A DNA stretch of 64,000 bases from assembly GCA_946405205.1 (NCBI GenBank), contig CAMJGL010000001.1:1-64000 (forward strand), given 5' to 3'. The position numbers were made by a program, and so were the translations under genes. Below are positions 50,068 through 57,821 of the stretch, in pieces; the stretch's first letter is position 1, and each line of letters starts with the position of its first letter. The DNA comes from F23-B02 sp946405205. Its GTDB lineage: Bacteria > Bacillota > Clostridia > Oscillospirales > Oscillospiraceae. The notes beneath the pieces are model-generated. The model was given only the letters and a program-made list of their open reading frames with translations, ran no database searches and had not been told where the DNA came from.

Positions 50068-50606
50068 TTATTCTTCACCCCCAGACAGTTTATCGCAATG
50101 CCCGCCGCTGCCGACAGTATGACGAACAGCACAGGAGTCAGGTCGGTGAGCAGGGACGCAAGCGCCACCGCAATGAAGATCACAAAACACTTCCAGTCGA
50201 CCACCGAGCTCTTCCAGAGCTTCATCACAGCGTTGAATATCAGAACGCAGACGCAGACGCGGATACCGGCAAAGGCGTGCTTTACCGCTGGCACATCGGC
50301 AAAATTTGAAAGCAGAGCGGCGATCACGGTGATGATAATGAGTGCGGGAAACACCGTTCCCAGCGCTGCGGCTACGCCGCCGATATTGCCCTTTCGCTTC
50401 TGACCGATGAAGATCATGGTGTTGACCATTATAACGCCCGGGAGGCACTGGCCGATGGCATAGTAATCAAGGATCTCTTCCTCCGTTACCCATTTACGAG
50501 TCTCCACGACCTCGCGCTGAAGTATCGGCAGCATGGCGTAGCCGCCGCCGAAAGTCATGATGCCCACGCGGAAGGACGCAAGGAAGATATCGAGAAGCTC
50601 TTTCAT
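50064..50606 (-). CDS. Chromate transporter family protein (half-size, first of pair)
   Basis: The partner half: 180 residues with LDIFLASFRVGIMTFGGGYAMLPILQREVVE and YYAIGQCLPGVIMVNTMIFIG, matching the N-terminal half of ChrA. About six membrane segments follow. It begins 4 bases before the end of the phosphosugar mutase gene, so the two halves are co-transcribed with carbohydrate genes. As with its partner, substrate is not deducible. Confidence 0.9.
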   Translation of the reverse strand: MKELLDIFLASFRVGIMTFGGGYAMLPILQREVVETRKWVTEEEILDYYAIGQCLPGVIMVNTMIFIGQKRKGNIGGVAAALGTVFPALIIITVIAALLSNFADVPAVKHAFAGIRVCVCVLIFNAVMKLWKSSVVDWKCFVIFIAVALASLLTDLTPVLFVILSAAAGIAINCLGVKNK

Positions 50607-52330
50607 TTTTTAAGGCTTTCTGCGTATTCGGTGTATTTTTTGATCTTGGCGTCACACTCGGCCTTGTCCGCGCCCTTACAGAGGATATATACCTTGATCT
50701 TGGGTTCGGTGCCGGAGGGGCGCACGATAAAGCTCGTGCCGTCGGCAAGCTCGAAATACAGAACATTGGAGCCCTTTATCGGGGTCTCGCCCATAACGCC
50801 GAGCTCGGGGACGGTGATGCTGCCGTCGGAATAATCACGGAGACGGAATACCTCGGTCCCCGCTATCGCCTTGGGAGGCTCGCTGCGAAGCTGCGCCATG
50901 AGGTTTTTCATTTTGGCAAGACCGTCAAGACCGGGCATTACAAGGTTAAGCGTCTGCTCGGCATAGCGGCCGTACTTCTCATAAAGGCTCTCCATCGCCT
51001 GCTTGAGGTTCATGCCCTTGTCAAAGTAATACGCGGCCATCTCGGCTACCATCATGGACGCGGTAACTGCGTCCTTATCACGGACATAATCGCCCATCAT
51101 GTAGCCGTAGCTCTCCTCATAGGCGAAAATATACTCGTAGCTGCCGGCCTTTTCCCACTCTGAAATGCGCTCGGCCATGAATTTGAAGCCGGTGAAGGTA
51201 TCCTCAAAGTGAACGCCGTTTGCCTCGGCGACGGCCTTGGCCATCTCAGTCGTGACGATGCTCTTTACGGCTCCGGCGTTGTCAGGCAGAGTTCCGGCCG
51301 CCTTGCGCGCTGTTATGACATAGTCAAGCAGCAGAACGCCGAGCTGGTTGCCCGTGATGCCGGTATAGCTTTCTCCGTCGCGCACCATCACGCCGATGCG
51401 GTCGGAATCCGGGTCGGTGCCGATTATAAGGTCGCTGCCGACCTGCTTTGCAAGGTCGATGGCGAGGTAGAAGCCCTCGGGGTTTTCGGGGTTGGGACTT
51501 TCGACCGTGGAGAAATTGCCGTCGAGCACCATCTGCTCCCTGACGGGGTAAAGCTGGGTGATGCCCAAACGGTGCAGCGCCTCGGGGACGAGCTTATATC
51601 CCGCGCCGTGGAAGGGCGTGTAAACTATCTTGAGGCGGTCTGCGACCTTTTGAACAACTGCCTTGTTTATCGCCTGCTCAAGCACCTTTTCAAGATATGC
51701 TTCGTCAGTCTCGGCGCCGATAATCTCGATGCGCCCGTCGCTCAAGGCCTCGTCAAAGTCACAGCTTACAAAATCGTTGAAGATGTCTATCCTGCTCATC
51801 TGATCGGCGATAGCCGCCGCGTGCTGCGGAGGAAGCTGAGCGCCGTCGGACCAATAGACCTTATAGCCGTTATATTCCTTGGGGTTGTGCGAAGCGGTTA
51901 TGTTGAGACCCGCGGTCGTGCCGTAGTAGCGAACGGCAAAGCTCAGCTCGGGAGTGGGCCGCAGCGCGTCGAAAATGCGCACATGGATACCGTTTGCCGC
52001 CATGACGCAGGCAGCTTCCCTTGCAAACAGCTCGCTGTTGTTGCGGCAGTCGAAGCATATGGCTATTCCCTTTGACATCGCCTCGGCGCCCTCGGCCTTT
52101 ATCACGTTGGCAAAAGCCTGAGTAGCATGGCGGATAACGTGCACGTTCATCTGGTGCAGGCCGAGCTTCATAGTGCCGCGGAGGCCTGCGGTGCCGAACT
52201 CAAGCGGGGCAAAAAACCTGCTTTCTATCTCCTTTTCGTCGTCCGCGATAGCGTTGAGCTCCGCCCACTCGGCCTCGCTCAGCGCGGGGCTGTCCAGCCA
52301 GCGCTGGTATTCGTCCTTATAATTCCTCAT
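50603..52330 (-). CDS. Phosphosugar mutase (phosphoglucomutase/phosphomannomutase, PgcA-like)
   Basis: The enzyme interconverts sugar 1- and 6-phosphates through a phosphoserine. The catalytic serine lies in GLNITASHNPKEYNGYKVYW (about 138-157). The metal loop is GTDPDSDRIGVM (about 297-308), the sugar loop EESYGY (about 407) and the phosphate loop VRPSGTEPKIKVY near the C-terminus. At 575 residues it is the long alpha-PGM-like form used by Firmicutes to supply glucose 1-phosphate. Which sugar is preferred cannot be read from motifs alone. It overlaps the upstream DUF2007-like gene by 14 bases. Confidence 0.94.
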   Translation of the reverse strand: MRNYKDEYQRWLDSPALSEAEWAELNAIADDEKEIESRFFAPLEFGTAGLRGTMKLGLHQMNVHVIRHATQAFANVIKAEGAEAMSKGIAICFDCRNNSELFAREAACVMAANGIHVRIFDALRPTPELSFAVRYYGTTAGLNITASHNPKEYNGYKVYWSDGAQLPPQHAAAIADQMSRIDIFNDFVSCDFDEALSDGRIEIIGAETDEAYLEKVLEQAINKAVVQKVADRLKIVYTPFHGAGYKLVPEALHRLGITQLYPVREQMVLDGNFSTVESPNPENPEGFYLAIDLAKQVGSDLIIGTDPDSDRIGVMVRDGESYTGITGNQLGVLLLDYVITARKAAGTLPDNAGAVKSIVTTEMAKAVAEANGVHFEDTFTGFKFMAERISEWEKAGSYEYIFAYEESYGYMMGDYVRDKDAVTASMMVAEMAAYYFDKGMNLKQAMESLYEKYGRYAEQTLNLVMPGLDGLAKMKNLMAQLRSEPPKAIAGTEVFRLRDYSDGSITVPELGVMGETPIKGSNVLYFELADGTSFIVRPSGTEPKIKVYILCKGADKAECDAKIKKYTEYAESLKK

Positions 52331-52637
52331 ATTCTGCGCTCCCTTCGGTCAAATTGACAGCGTCTTCATACATAGTTTTAGGAACATATATTTCAACACC
52401 CGGGCCGCTCACTCCGAGAATGAGTCTTCCGAAATCGCCGTCATTCGGGTATTGTCTTACACAGGGGATCCCATATGCCTCAAGAAGATTGACGATCATT
52501 TCATCCGTCATATCCAGGCATTTGCAGTGGGTCAGGAAAACGGGCTCGACAGGCTCGCCCTTTTCATCCTTGGGCCAGCGTTCAAAAAGTTCGCCGGTCA
52601 GGCGTCTGCCCCATTCGAGCTTGGCATTTTCGTCCAT
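52317..52637 (-). CDS. Small protein, DUF2007-like (putative signal-transducing protein)
   Basis: A 106-residue soluble protein. The central part (PVFLTHCKCLDMTDEMIVNLLEAYGIPCVRQYPNDGDFGRLILG) and the ending (GVEIYVPKTMYEDAVNL) resemble the DUF2007 fold. That domain is small and ferredoxin-like and is annotated as putative signal transducing. The two cysteines in HCKC and one in IPCV are not in a metal-binding pattern I recognise. No function can be claimed. GGGAGG lies 5 bases before the ATG. It is upstream of, and overlaps, the phosphosugar mutase. Confidence 0.75.
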   Translation of the reverse strand: MDENAKLEWGRRLTGELFERWPKDEKGEPVEPVFLTHCKCLDMTDEMIVNLLEAYGIPCVRQYPNDGDFGRLILGVSGPGVEIYVPKTMYEDAVNLTEGSAEYEEL

Positions 52638-52648
52638 AAGTACCTCCC

Positions 52649-53131
52649 TTATTTATGATATCTGGAGCCTTCGTTTATTTTAAAGCAGCGGTAGATCTGC
52701 TCTGCGAGCATCACGCGGGCAAGGTGGTGCGGGAACGTCATCTCGCTCATCCCGAGGCGCATATCGGCTCTCTGCTTAATGCGCTCGCTCATTCCGAAGG
52801 AGCCGCCGATGATAAAGCATATCCTGCCGCGGCCGGATACGGCAAGCTTACTGAGCTTGTCCGCAAGCTCTTCGCTTTTGAGCTGCTTTGCGCCGACGCA
52901 CATCGCGATAACATAAGCGTCCTTCCCTATGGCTCTTTCGATCTCCGTGGCTTCCTTTTCCAGGGCGGCCGCTATCTCCTTATCTGACGCCTCTTCCCTC
53001 AGCTTTGTTTCATTTAATTCGACACATTCAAATTTGCAGCAGCCCGACAGCCGCTTTGAGTACTCTGCAAAGGCGTCGATATAAAACGGCTCGCGCAGCT
53101 TTCCGACGCATATGAGTTTTATACTAAGCAT
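52649..53131 (-). CDS. rlmH: 23S rRNA (pseudouridine-1915-N3)-methyltransferase RlmH
   Basis: RlmH methylates pseudouridine 1915 in helix 69 of 23S rRNA on assembled 70S ribosomes. The 160-residue SPOUT protein begins KLICVGKLREPFYIDAFAEYSKRLSG and has the knot with FIIGGSFGMSERI (about 105-117) and MTFPHHLARVMLAEQIYRCFKINEG at the C-terminus. GGAGAG precedes the ATG at 53131. It overlaps the end of the walJ-like gene by 13 bases; walJ-rlmH pairing is widespread in Firmicutes. Confidence 0.97.
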   Translation of the reverse strand: MLSIKLICVGKLREPFYIDAFAEYSKRLSGCCKFECVELNETKLREEASDKEIAAALEKEATEIERAIGKDAYVIAMCVGAKQLKSEELADKLSKLAVSGRGRICFIIGGSFGMSERIKQRADMRLGMSEMTFPHHLARVMLAEQIYRCFKINEGSRYHK

Positions 53132-53904
53132 TTTACTCTCTCTCCTGCCGTTACTGCAAGCAAATTATTCATCGGAGCGACACTTATTTCGGTGTTTTCT
53201 GTCGAAATCGCGTCATAAACCGTTTTATAGGCAAGCTCCGGAGTGTTATTCTCACGGCTGAGATGCCCTAATATTATATGCCTTGTGCCGGATTTTGCAA
53301 GATGCAGCGCAAGTTTTCCGCTGTCAATATTGGATAAATGCCCTGTTGGGGAGAAAATACGCCGTTTGAGGTAGTATGGATACGGGCCGGTCCTCAGCAT
53401 CTCGACATCGTGATTTGCCTCGATAAGCGCAAGCTCCGCTCCCTCAAGACCGCGTACAAGCTCATCGCTTATGCTGCCTGTATCTGTCGCATAGGCAACG
53501 GTACTGTCGCCTTCAAAGCGGTAGCCGACGCTGTACGCCGCGTCATGGGGAGTTCGGAAGCAGCTCACCGCAATTCCGCCGATGTCTGTCTTATCGTCCT
53601 CGGGTATGCAGTTTAAATTGCTGCTTATCTGAGGCTTCATTTCGGCCAGGACACCGCAGAGAGCCTTTGGAGCAAATACTTTGACATCGTGATGCTTAAC
53701 CAGCATGGGAAGCCCGGAAATGTGATCGGAGTGCTCATGTGTTATGAGCACTCCGCACAGATCCCGCGGAGCAAGTCCCAGCGTCTGAAGGGCGGCAAGC
53801 GTCCTGCGCATGGAAATGCCCGCGTCTATAAGTATATTCGCTCCGCCCTCGGTAATGAGACTGCAGTTTCCTGTAGAGCCGCTGGCAAAAGTTACTATAC
53901 GCAT
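53119..53904 (-). CDS. walJ: MBL-fold metallohydrolase, WalJ/YycJ-like
   Basis: A metallo-beta-lactamase-fold hydrolase of the YycJ type, reported as a 5'-3' DNA exonuclease and linked to cell-division timing. The zinc motif LITHEHSDHISG lies at about 54-65. Further metal ligands are in FRTPHDAAYSVGY (about 116), YATDTG (about 139), and GHLSN/HIILGHLSREN near 195-212. At 261 residues it matches YycJ. In Bacilli it belongs to the walRK operon; here it is separated from any two-component system and lies beside rlmH and murA. Confidence 0.9.
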   Translation of the reverse strand: MRIVTFASGSTGNCSLITEGGANILIDAGISMRRTLAALQTLGLAPRDLCGVLITHEHSDHISGLPMLVKHHDVKVFAPKALCGVLAEMKPQISSNLNCIPEDDKTDIGGIAVSCFRTPHDAAYSVGYRFEGDSTVAYATDTGSISDELVRGLEGAELALIEANHDVEMLRTGPYPYYLKRRIFSPTGHLSNIDSGKLALHLAKSGTRHIILGHLSRENNTPELAYKTVYDAISTENTEISVAPMNNLLAVTAGERVKCLV

Positions 53905-53908
53905 ATTC

Positions 53909-55213
53909 TTATCCTATTGAAATTACCTTTTCTCTGATCTCGGGTTCATCGGGGTAGTCGGCGATGGTGATGTCGGCGCCCAATGCCCTCAGCTTACCGA
54001 CAAAGTTCTCATAGCCGCGTTCAATGAAGTGTATGTCCTCGATCTCCGTAATGCCCTTTGCGCACAGACCGGCTATCACCATTGCCGCTCCCGCACGCAG
54101 ATCGCAGGCCATGACCGGAGCTCCGGTGAGCTGAGCTCCGCCCTCAAAGATGGCTATTCTGCCGTCAACCTGTATATCAGCGCCCATTTTGCGAAGCTCG
54201 TTAACATACTTAAAGCGATTATCGTAAATGCCCTCGGTTATGACGGAGGTGCCGTTTGCCATGCACAGGAGGGCGCCCATCTGCGGCTGCATATCGGTGG
54301 GAAAGCCGGGATACGGAAGAGTCTTGACGTTTGCCTTGCGCAGATGTCCGTTGCCCTTTACGAGCACGGAATCCTCATACTCCTGAACGATAGTGCCGGT
54401 CTCGCGCAGCTTTGCGGAAATGCAGTCCAGATGCTTGGGGATGACGTTCTTTACAAGCACCTCGCCGCCGGTCGCGGCCGCGGCGACCATATACGTTCCC
54501 GCCTCGATCTGGTCGGGAATAATGGAATAGCTGCCGCCGTGAAGCTTGTCAACACCGTTTACCTTAATGGTATCGGTACCGGCTCCGCGGATATCGGCTC
54601 CCATGGAGTTTAAGAAGTTTGCAAGGTCAACGATGTGCGGCTCCCTCGCGGCATTTTCAATGATAGTCCTGCCGCTGGCCATGGTCGCCGCCAGAATGAT
54701 GTTCATAGTGGCACCGACGGAGACCTTATCGAGGTATATCTTGGCCCCGTGCAGCTTGCCGCCGGTCGCTTCTGCGTAAACAAAGCCGTTTCTTACGTCC
54801 ACTTCCGCACCGAGAGCGGTCATGCCCTTGATGTGCTGGTCGATGGGCCTGACGCCGAAATTGCAGCCGCCGGGCATTGTGGTCTTTGCGCTGCCGAAGC
54901 GGCCGAGCATTGCGCCGATAAGATAATATGAAGCGCGGATCTTGCGCATGAGCTCAAACGGAGCGTCGCAGAATCTTACATCGCGGCTGTCTATCTCTAT
55001 AGTGCCCGGGCACAGAACACGCACCTTTGCGCCGAGCTGCGAGAGTATAGTCAGCAGCATATCGGTATCGCTTATCTGGGGCATGTTCTCAATACGGCAA
55101 ACGCCGTCTACCATGAGCGCCGCCGGAATGATGGCGACCGCCGCGTTTTTTGCTCCGCTTATATCAACTTCGCCCTGAAGCGGTTTTCCACCGTTTATGA
55201 CGTACTTTTCCAT
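53909..55213 (-). CDS. murA: UDP-N-acetylglucosamine 1-carboxyvinyltransferase (second copy)
   Basis: A full-length MurA of 434 residues starts MEKYVINGGKPLQGEVDISGAKNAAVAIIPA. The catalytic cysteine is in TMPGGCNFGVRPIDQHIKGMTALGAEV (about residue 118), and the ending is HFIERGYENFVGKLRALGADI. It catalyses the same reaction as the copy at 26218-27471. This one has its own promoter with a perfect TATAAT and resembles the major Firmicute MurA more closely, judging from the standard N-terminus. Two MurA genes are usual in low-GC Gram-positives (MurAA/MurAB), where they can be redundant. Confidence 0.95.
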   Translation of the reverse strand: MEKYVINGGKPLQGEVDISGAKNAAVAIIPAALMVDGVCRIENMPQISDTDMLLTILSQLGAKVRVLCPGTIEIDSRDVRFCDAPFELMRKIRASYYLIGAMLGRFGSAKTTMPGGCNFGVRPIDQHIKGMTALGAEVDVRNGFVYAEATGGKLHGAKIYLDKVSVGATMNIILAATMASGRTIIENAAREPHIVDLANFLNSMGADIRGAGTDTIKVNGVDKLHGGSYSIIPDQIEAGTYMVAAAATGGEVLVKNVIPKHLDCISAKLRETGTIVQEYEDSVLVKGNGHLRKANVKTLPYPGFPTDMQPQMGALLCMANGTSVITEGIYDNRFKYVNELRKMGADIQVDGRIAIFEGGAQLTGAPVMACDLRAGAAMVIAGLCAKGITEIEDIHFIERGYENFVGKLRALGADITIADYPDEPEIREKVISIG

Positions 55214-55254
55214 ATGTTACACCTTTCATTGACGCCGGAAAGCATCGGTTAGTA

Positions 55255-55283
55255 ATTATAGCATAGGGGTCGGGGTATAGCAA
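55255..55283 (-). promoter_or_regulatory. Promoter of the second murA
   Basis: TTGCTA (55278-55283) and perfect TATAAT (55255-55260) with a 17-base spacer on the minus strand. TGTAAACAAATCGTAAC (55292-55308, plus-strand reading) lies 8 bases upstream of the -35 box. It differs from the WalR consensus TGTWAH-N5-TGTWAH by one base, so a WalR-like activator site is possible. Confidence 0.7.
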
Positions 55284-55307
55284 TTAGCAAATGTAAACAA
55301 ATCGTAA

Positions 55308-55850
55308 CTATTTCTCTGCGTCAAGTATACGCTTTGCTTTAAGAACCGCGATAATAGTCTTTCCGTCGTCTATCTCGCCGCTCATGACCATGTCAACGAG
55401 CTCGTCGATATGATGCTTTTCAACGCTCAGGAACTCGCCCTCATCCGGATGGCTTTCGCCTCTGTGAAGGCCGCGTGCCATGTAGATGTGCAGAAGCTCG
55501 GTCGAAAAACCGGGGGAGCTGCAGTCCGGTCCGAGATAGATTATCTCATCGGCTGTAAAGCCGGTCTCCTCGGAGAGCTCGCGCACGGCGCATTCTTTCG
55601 GGTCCTCGCCGTATTCAAGCTTGCCGGCCGGAGCCTCAAGCATCAGCTTCCCAAACGGATAGCGGAACTGACGTACGCAGTAGCAATAGCCCTCGTCGTC
55701 AACGGGCAGTATCGTCGCGCCGCCCGGATGCTCGACCACCTCACGCCGGACGACGCTTCCGTCGCACAGCTCGGCGCGGTCAAGTCTGACATTTACTATC
55801 ACGCCTTCGTACTTGAGCTCACCATCTATTTTCTTCTCAAAACAGTCCAT
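55308..55850 (-). CDS. NUDIX hydrolase, ADP-ribose pyrophosphatase-like
   Basis: The enzyme hydrolyses a nucleoside diphosphate linked to another group, probably ADP-ribose. The Nudix box is complete: GKLEYGEDPKECAVRELSEETGF (about 74-96) with the RE-x-EE metal ligands. Upstream GGATILPVDDEGYCYCVRQFRYPFGKLMLEAPAG is the usual NudF-type strand and PAG motif. At 180 residues it is the common NudF size. The stop lies beside the second murA promoter. An inverted repeat overlaps its own predicted -35 region. Confidence 0.92.
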   Translation of the reverse strand: MDCFEKKIDGELKYEGVIVNVRLDRAELCDGSVVRREVVEHPGGATILPVDDEGYCYCVRQFRYPFGKLMLEAPAGKLEYGEDPKECAVRELSEETGFTADEIIYLGPDCSSPGFSTELLHIYMARGLHRGESHPDEGEFLSVEKHHIDELVDMVMSGEIDDGKTIIAVLKAKRILDAEK

Positions 55851-55897
55851 AATGCGCCTCGGGAAAAATAATTATTCGCTTTACATAATGCGTTATT

Positions 55898-55943
55898 AGT
55901 ATAGCACCTGTATTTATATATTTCCATATTTTTTGTATGGAAA
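55898..55943 (-). promoter_or_regulatory. Promoter and overlapping operator-like dyad of the NUDIX gene
   Basis: On the minus strand an extended -10, TGCTATACT (55898-55906), is preceded at 17 bases by a weak -35, TGGAAA (55921-55926). That -35 is one arm of a perfect dyad, TTTCCATA-N7-TATGGAAA (55921-55943). A repressor bound there would block the promoter. The protein involved is unknown. Confidence 0.5.
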
Positions 55944-56004
55944 ATCAAAATTTTTTTCGCTAAAATTTGTTTTGTAAACGAAATTTTTCGGAGCTTTTTT
56001 TGCT

Positions 56005-56035
56005 TTGACCGTTTTTCGTAACCTTTATGTAAAAT
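56005..56035 (+). promoter_or_regulatory. Likely promoter of the 79-residue orphan gene
   Basis: TTGACC (56005-56010) with TAAAAT (56030-56035) at 19 bases, or TGTAAA at 17; the spacing is not ideal. CGTAACCTTTATGTAAA (56017-56033) overlaps it and resembles a WalR-type direct repeat with one mismatch. Confidence 0.4.
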
Positions 56036-56059
56036 TGTAAAATTAAGGAGATTGATATT

Positions 56060-56299
56060 ATGTCATCCGAAGCGGTTTCGGGCCAGACTCTCGCCCTTAT
56101 CATCGAGGACGAGCGCCCTTCAAACGAGCTGATCTGCGCAAGGCTGAGGGAAGCGATACCCGCGGGAAGTCAGTACTTCTGCAAAAATATTGAAGCCGAT
56201 ATTTTTACATACGGCAGCAGCACCTTAGTCCTCGCCTACCCTGCCCCTCCGCTTAGGAACAGGGTCGGCGAGAGCACTATAAGACTGCACCGGATATGA
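56060..56299 (+). CDS. Small protein of unknown function (79 aa)
   Basis: I do not recognise this protein. It begins MSSEAVSGQTLALIIEDERPS, has a predicted beta-alpha start, a single cysteine (FCKNIEADIF), a YGSSTLVLAYPAPPL strand and a basic end (ESTIRLHRI). There is no signal peptide or membrane segment. Support for a real gene is AAGGAG 9 bases before the ATG, a promoter-like sequence, and a stop at 56297-56299 lying exactly against the convergent stop of the Rieske oxidoreductase. It is the only plus-strand gene between ylbJ and the window end. A small adaptor or regulator is conceivable but there is no evidence for it. Confidence 0.62.
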   Translation: MSSEAVSGQTLALIIEDERPSNELICARLREAIPAGSQYFCKNIEADIFTYGSSTLVLAYPAPPLRNRVGESTIRLHRI

Positions 56300-57595
56300 C
56301 TATTTCAGATCTCCCGTTGCGGGATTATCTATAAGTTTTCCGTCTTCCGTGAATCTTGAGCCGTGGCAGGGGCAATCCCATGTATGCTCCTGTGCGTTCC
56401 ATTTCAGGGCACAGCCGAGATGCGGGCAGCGCTTTTTGCTCGGAGTAAGCAGATTTACAACCGCCTCAAGCCCGTTTGCCGCGAGCTGCGGGCGCAGTAT
56501 GCTCCGCGAGGGAGAAAAGAGATCTGCATATTCGTTTTTACGGCCGAGCAGCATATCAGTCAATATCGTGGCCGAGACCATGGCGGAGCTCATCCCCCAT
56601 TTATTGAAGCCCGTGGCCACAAGCAGCTCCGGAGTCTTTTTTGAATAGTGCCCTACATATGGCATACCGTCGAGCGTCATGCAGTCCTGAGCCGCCCAGA
56701 GGTACTTTTCGACGGCTTGAGGATAGTTTCGCTCAGCAAAGCTTTCAAGCTCCGCCCAGCCTCCGCCCTGCTTTCCCGTCCGGTGTCCCCCGCCGCCTAA
56801 AAGCAGCAGACCGCCGCAGTTTCTGAAGGACATCCCTTTTTTGTCCTCGTCGACGTACATCCCGCCTACGTCCTGCGCATTTACAAGGGCAATAACATAG
56901 GAGCGATGCTGATACATTTTCAGAAAGTAGCTGCCGTGTTTGTTGATAAAGGGAAAATGAGTGGTGACGACGACGGTATTCGCGTTTATCATGCCGTTAT
57001 CCGTCCGCGCCCTGGTGCCTATCAGTTCGAGAACCTTTGTATGCTCATATATGCTCAGACCCTTTGAAATGGCAGATACAAATCTCAAGGGGTCAAACTG
57101 CGCCTGGGCGCTGAATTTCACGGCTCCGACAGATTTGAGAGGCAGCGGCAGCTTCTCAATGAGCTCTGCGGGATAGCCTATCTTACCGAGCGCGGCCATC
57201 TCCTTTTCAAGTTTATTTCTGTCGCTCAGAGAGTAGACGCAGCTGTCCTTAGTCTCAAATCCGCAGTCGATATCCGCGCACAGCTCGCGGTATTTTTTAA
57301 GCGCGGCCTCATTTGCGGACAAATACATCCGCGCCTGCTCGACCGAAAACTCGCGCACGAGCTTATCGTAGATTAGTCCGTGCTGTGATGTTATCTTGGC
57401 TGTCGTATTGCCTGTTATGCCGCTGCAGATCGTCTCCGCCTCGACGAGAGCGTAGTCCACGCCCTCCTTTTCCAGCATATAGGCGCAAAGTATGCCCGCC
57501 ATACCGCCGCCTATTATCAGAACGTCGGTTTTCAGATCGCCCCGCAGCTTCTCGAACTTCGGAAGCTTAGAATCATCTTTCCATACCGATAGCAA
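56300..57595 (-). CDS. FAD-dependent oxidoreductase with C-terminal Rieske [2Fe-2S] domain
   Basis: A DAO-type flavoprotein: the dinucleotide motif VLIIGGGMAGILCAYMLEKEG lies at about 29-49, with GNTTAKITSQHGLIYDKLV following. The C-terminal Rieske domain (about 345-431) has Cys390-x-His392 in CPHLGC and Cys408-x-x-His411 in CPCHGSRF. Such fusions are frequent in Firmicutes and cyanobacteria, and the substrate is unknown. The start is a TTG (57593-57595) giving MLSVWKDDSKLPKFEKL, which fits the family's usual N-terminus; the only upstream in-frame codons before a stop offer no ATG or GTG. The ribosome binding site is weak. A long hairpin lies immediately upstream. Confidence 0.88.
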   Translation of the reverse strand: MLSVWKDDSKLPKFEKLRGDLKTDVLIIGGGMAGILCAYMLEKEGVDYALVEAETICSGITGNTTAKITSQHGLIYDKLVREFSVEQARMYLSANEAALKKYRELCADIDCGFETKDSCVYSLSDRNKLEKEMAALGKIGYPAELIEKLPLPLKSVGAVKFSAQAQFDPLRFVSAISKGLSIYEHTKVLELIGTRARTDNGMINANTVVVTTHFPFINKHGSYFLKMYQHRSYVIALVNAQDVGGMYVDEDKKGMSFRNCGGLLLLGGGGHRTGKQGGGWAELESFAERNYPQAVEKYLWAAQDCMTLDGMPYVGHYSKKTPELLVATGFNKWGMSSAMVSATILTDMLLGRKNEYADLFSPSRSILRPQLAANGLEAVVNLLTPSKKRCPHLGCALKWNAQEHTWDCPCHGSRFTEDGKLIDNPATGDLK

Positions 57596-57604
57596 ATTAA
57601 AACA

Positions 57605-57646
57605 CCGCCCGCAAACAATAAATCACATTTTATTGTCTGCGGGCGG
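57605..57646 (-). other. Long inverted repeat upstream of the FAD/Rieske gene
   Basis: A 16-bp stem with one mismatch (57605-57620 with 57631-57646, 10-base loop) is followed on the minus strand by TGTTTTAATTT and the gene start. It could be a partial terminator or attenuator, or hide the weak ribosome binding site. Confidence 0.6.
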
Positions 57647-57670
57647 CTTAACAATATGCATAATCAAGTA

Positions 57671-57702
57671 AAAAATCGGAGCAGGCGCACAGCCTGCTCC
57701 GA
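57671..57702 (-). terminator. Intrinsic terminator of the tRNA-Thr gene
   Basis: A perfect 11-bp stem (57676-57686 with 57692-57702, 5-base loop) runs into TTTTTT on the minus strand. It starts 3 bases after the tRNA CCA end. Confidence 0.93.
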
Positions 57703-57704
57703 CG

Positions 57705-57779
57705 TGGAGCTGGTGGTGGGAATCGAACCCACAACCTTCTCATTACGAGTGAGATGCTCTGCCATTGAGCCACACCAGC
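57705..57779 (-). tRNA. tRNA-Thr (anticodon CGU)
   Basis: On the minus strand GCTGGTG (5' end at 57779) pairs with CACCAGC, followed by T and an encoded CCA (57705-57707). The anticodon stem TCTCA/TGAGA encloses CTCGTAA, so the anticodon is CGT, reading the threonine codon ACG. The T arm GTGGGTTCGATTCCCAC is canonical. A near-consensus promoter and a strong terminator flank it, so it is a single-gene transcript. Confidence 0.95.
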
Positions 57780-57792
57780 AGCAACACATGGC

Positions 57793-57821
57793 ATTTTAGC
57801 ATATGCGCACAACAAAGTCAA
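57793..57821 (-). promoter_or_regulatory. Promoter of tRNA-Thr
   Basis: TTGACT (57816-57821) and TAAAAT (57793-57798) with a 17-base spacer on the minus strand, starting about 7 bases before the mature tRNA. Confidence 0.8.
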
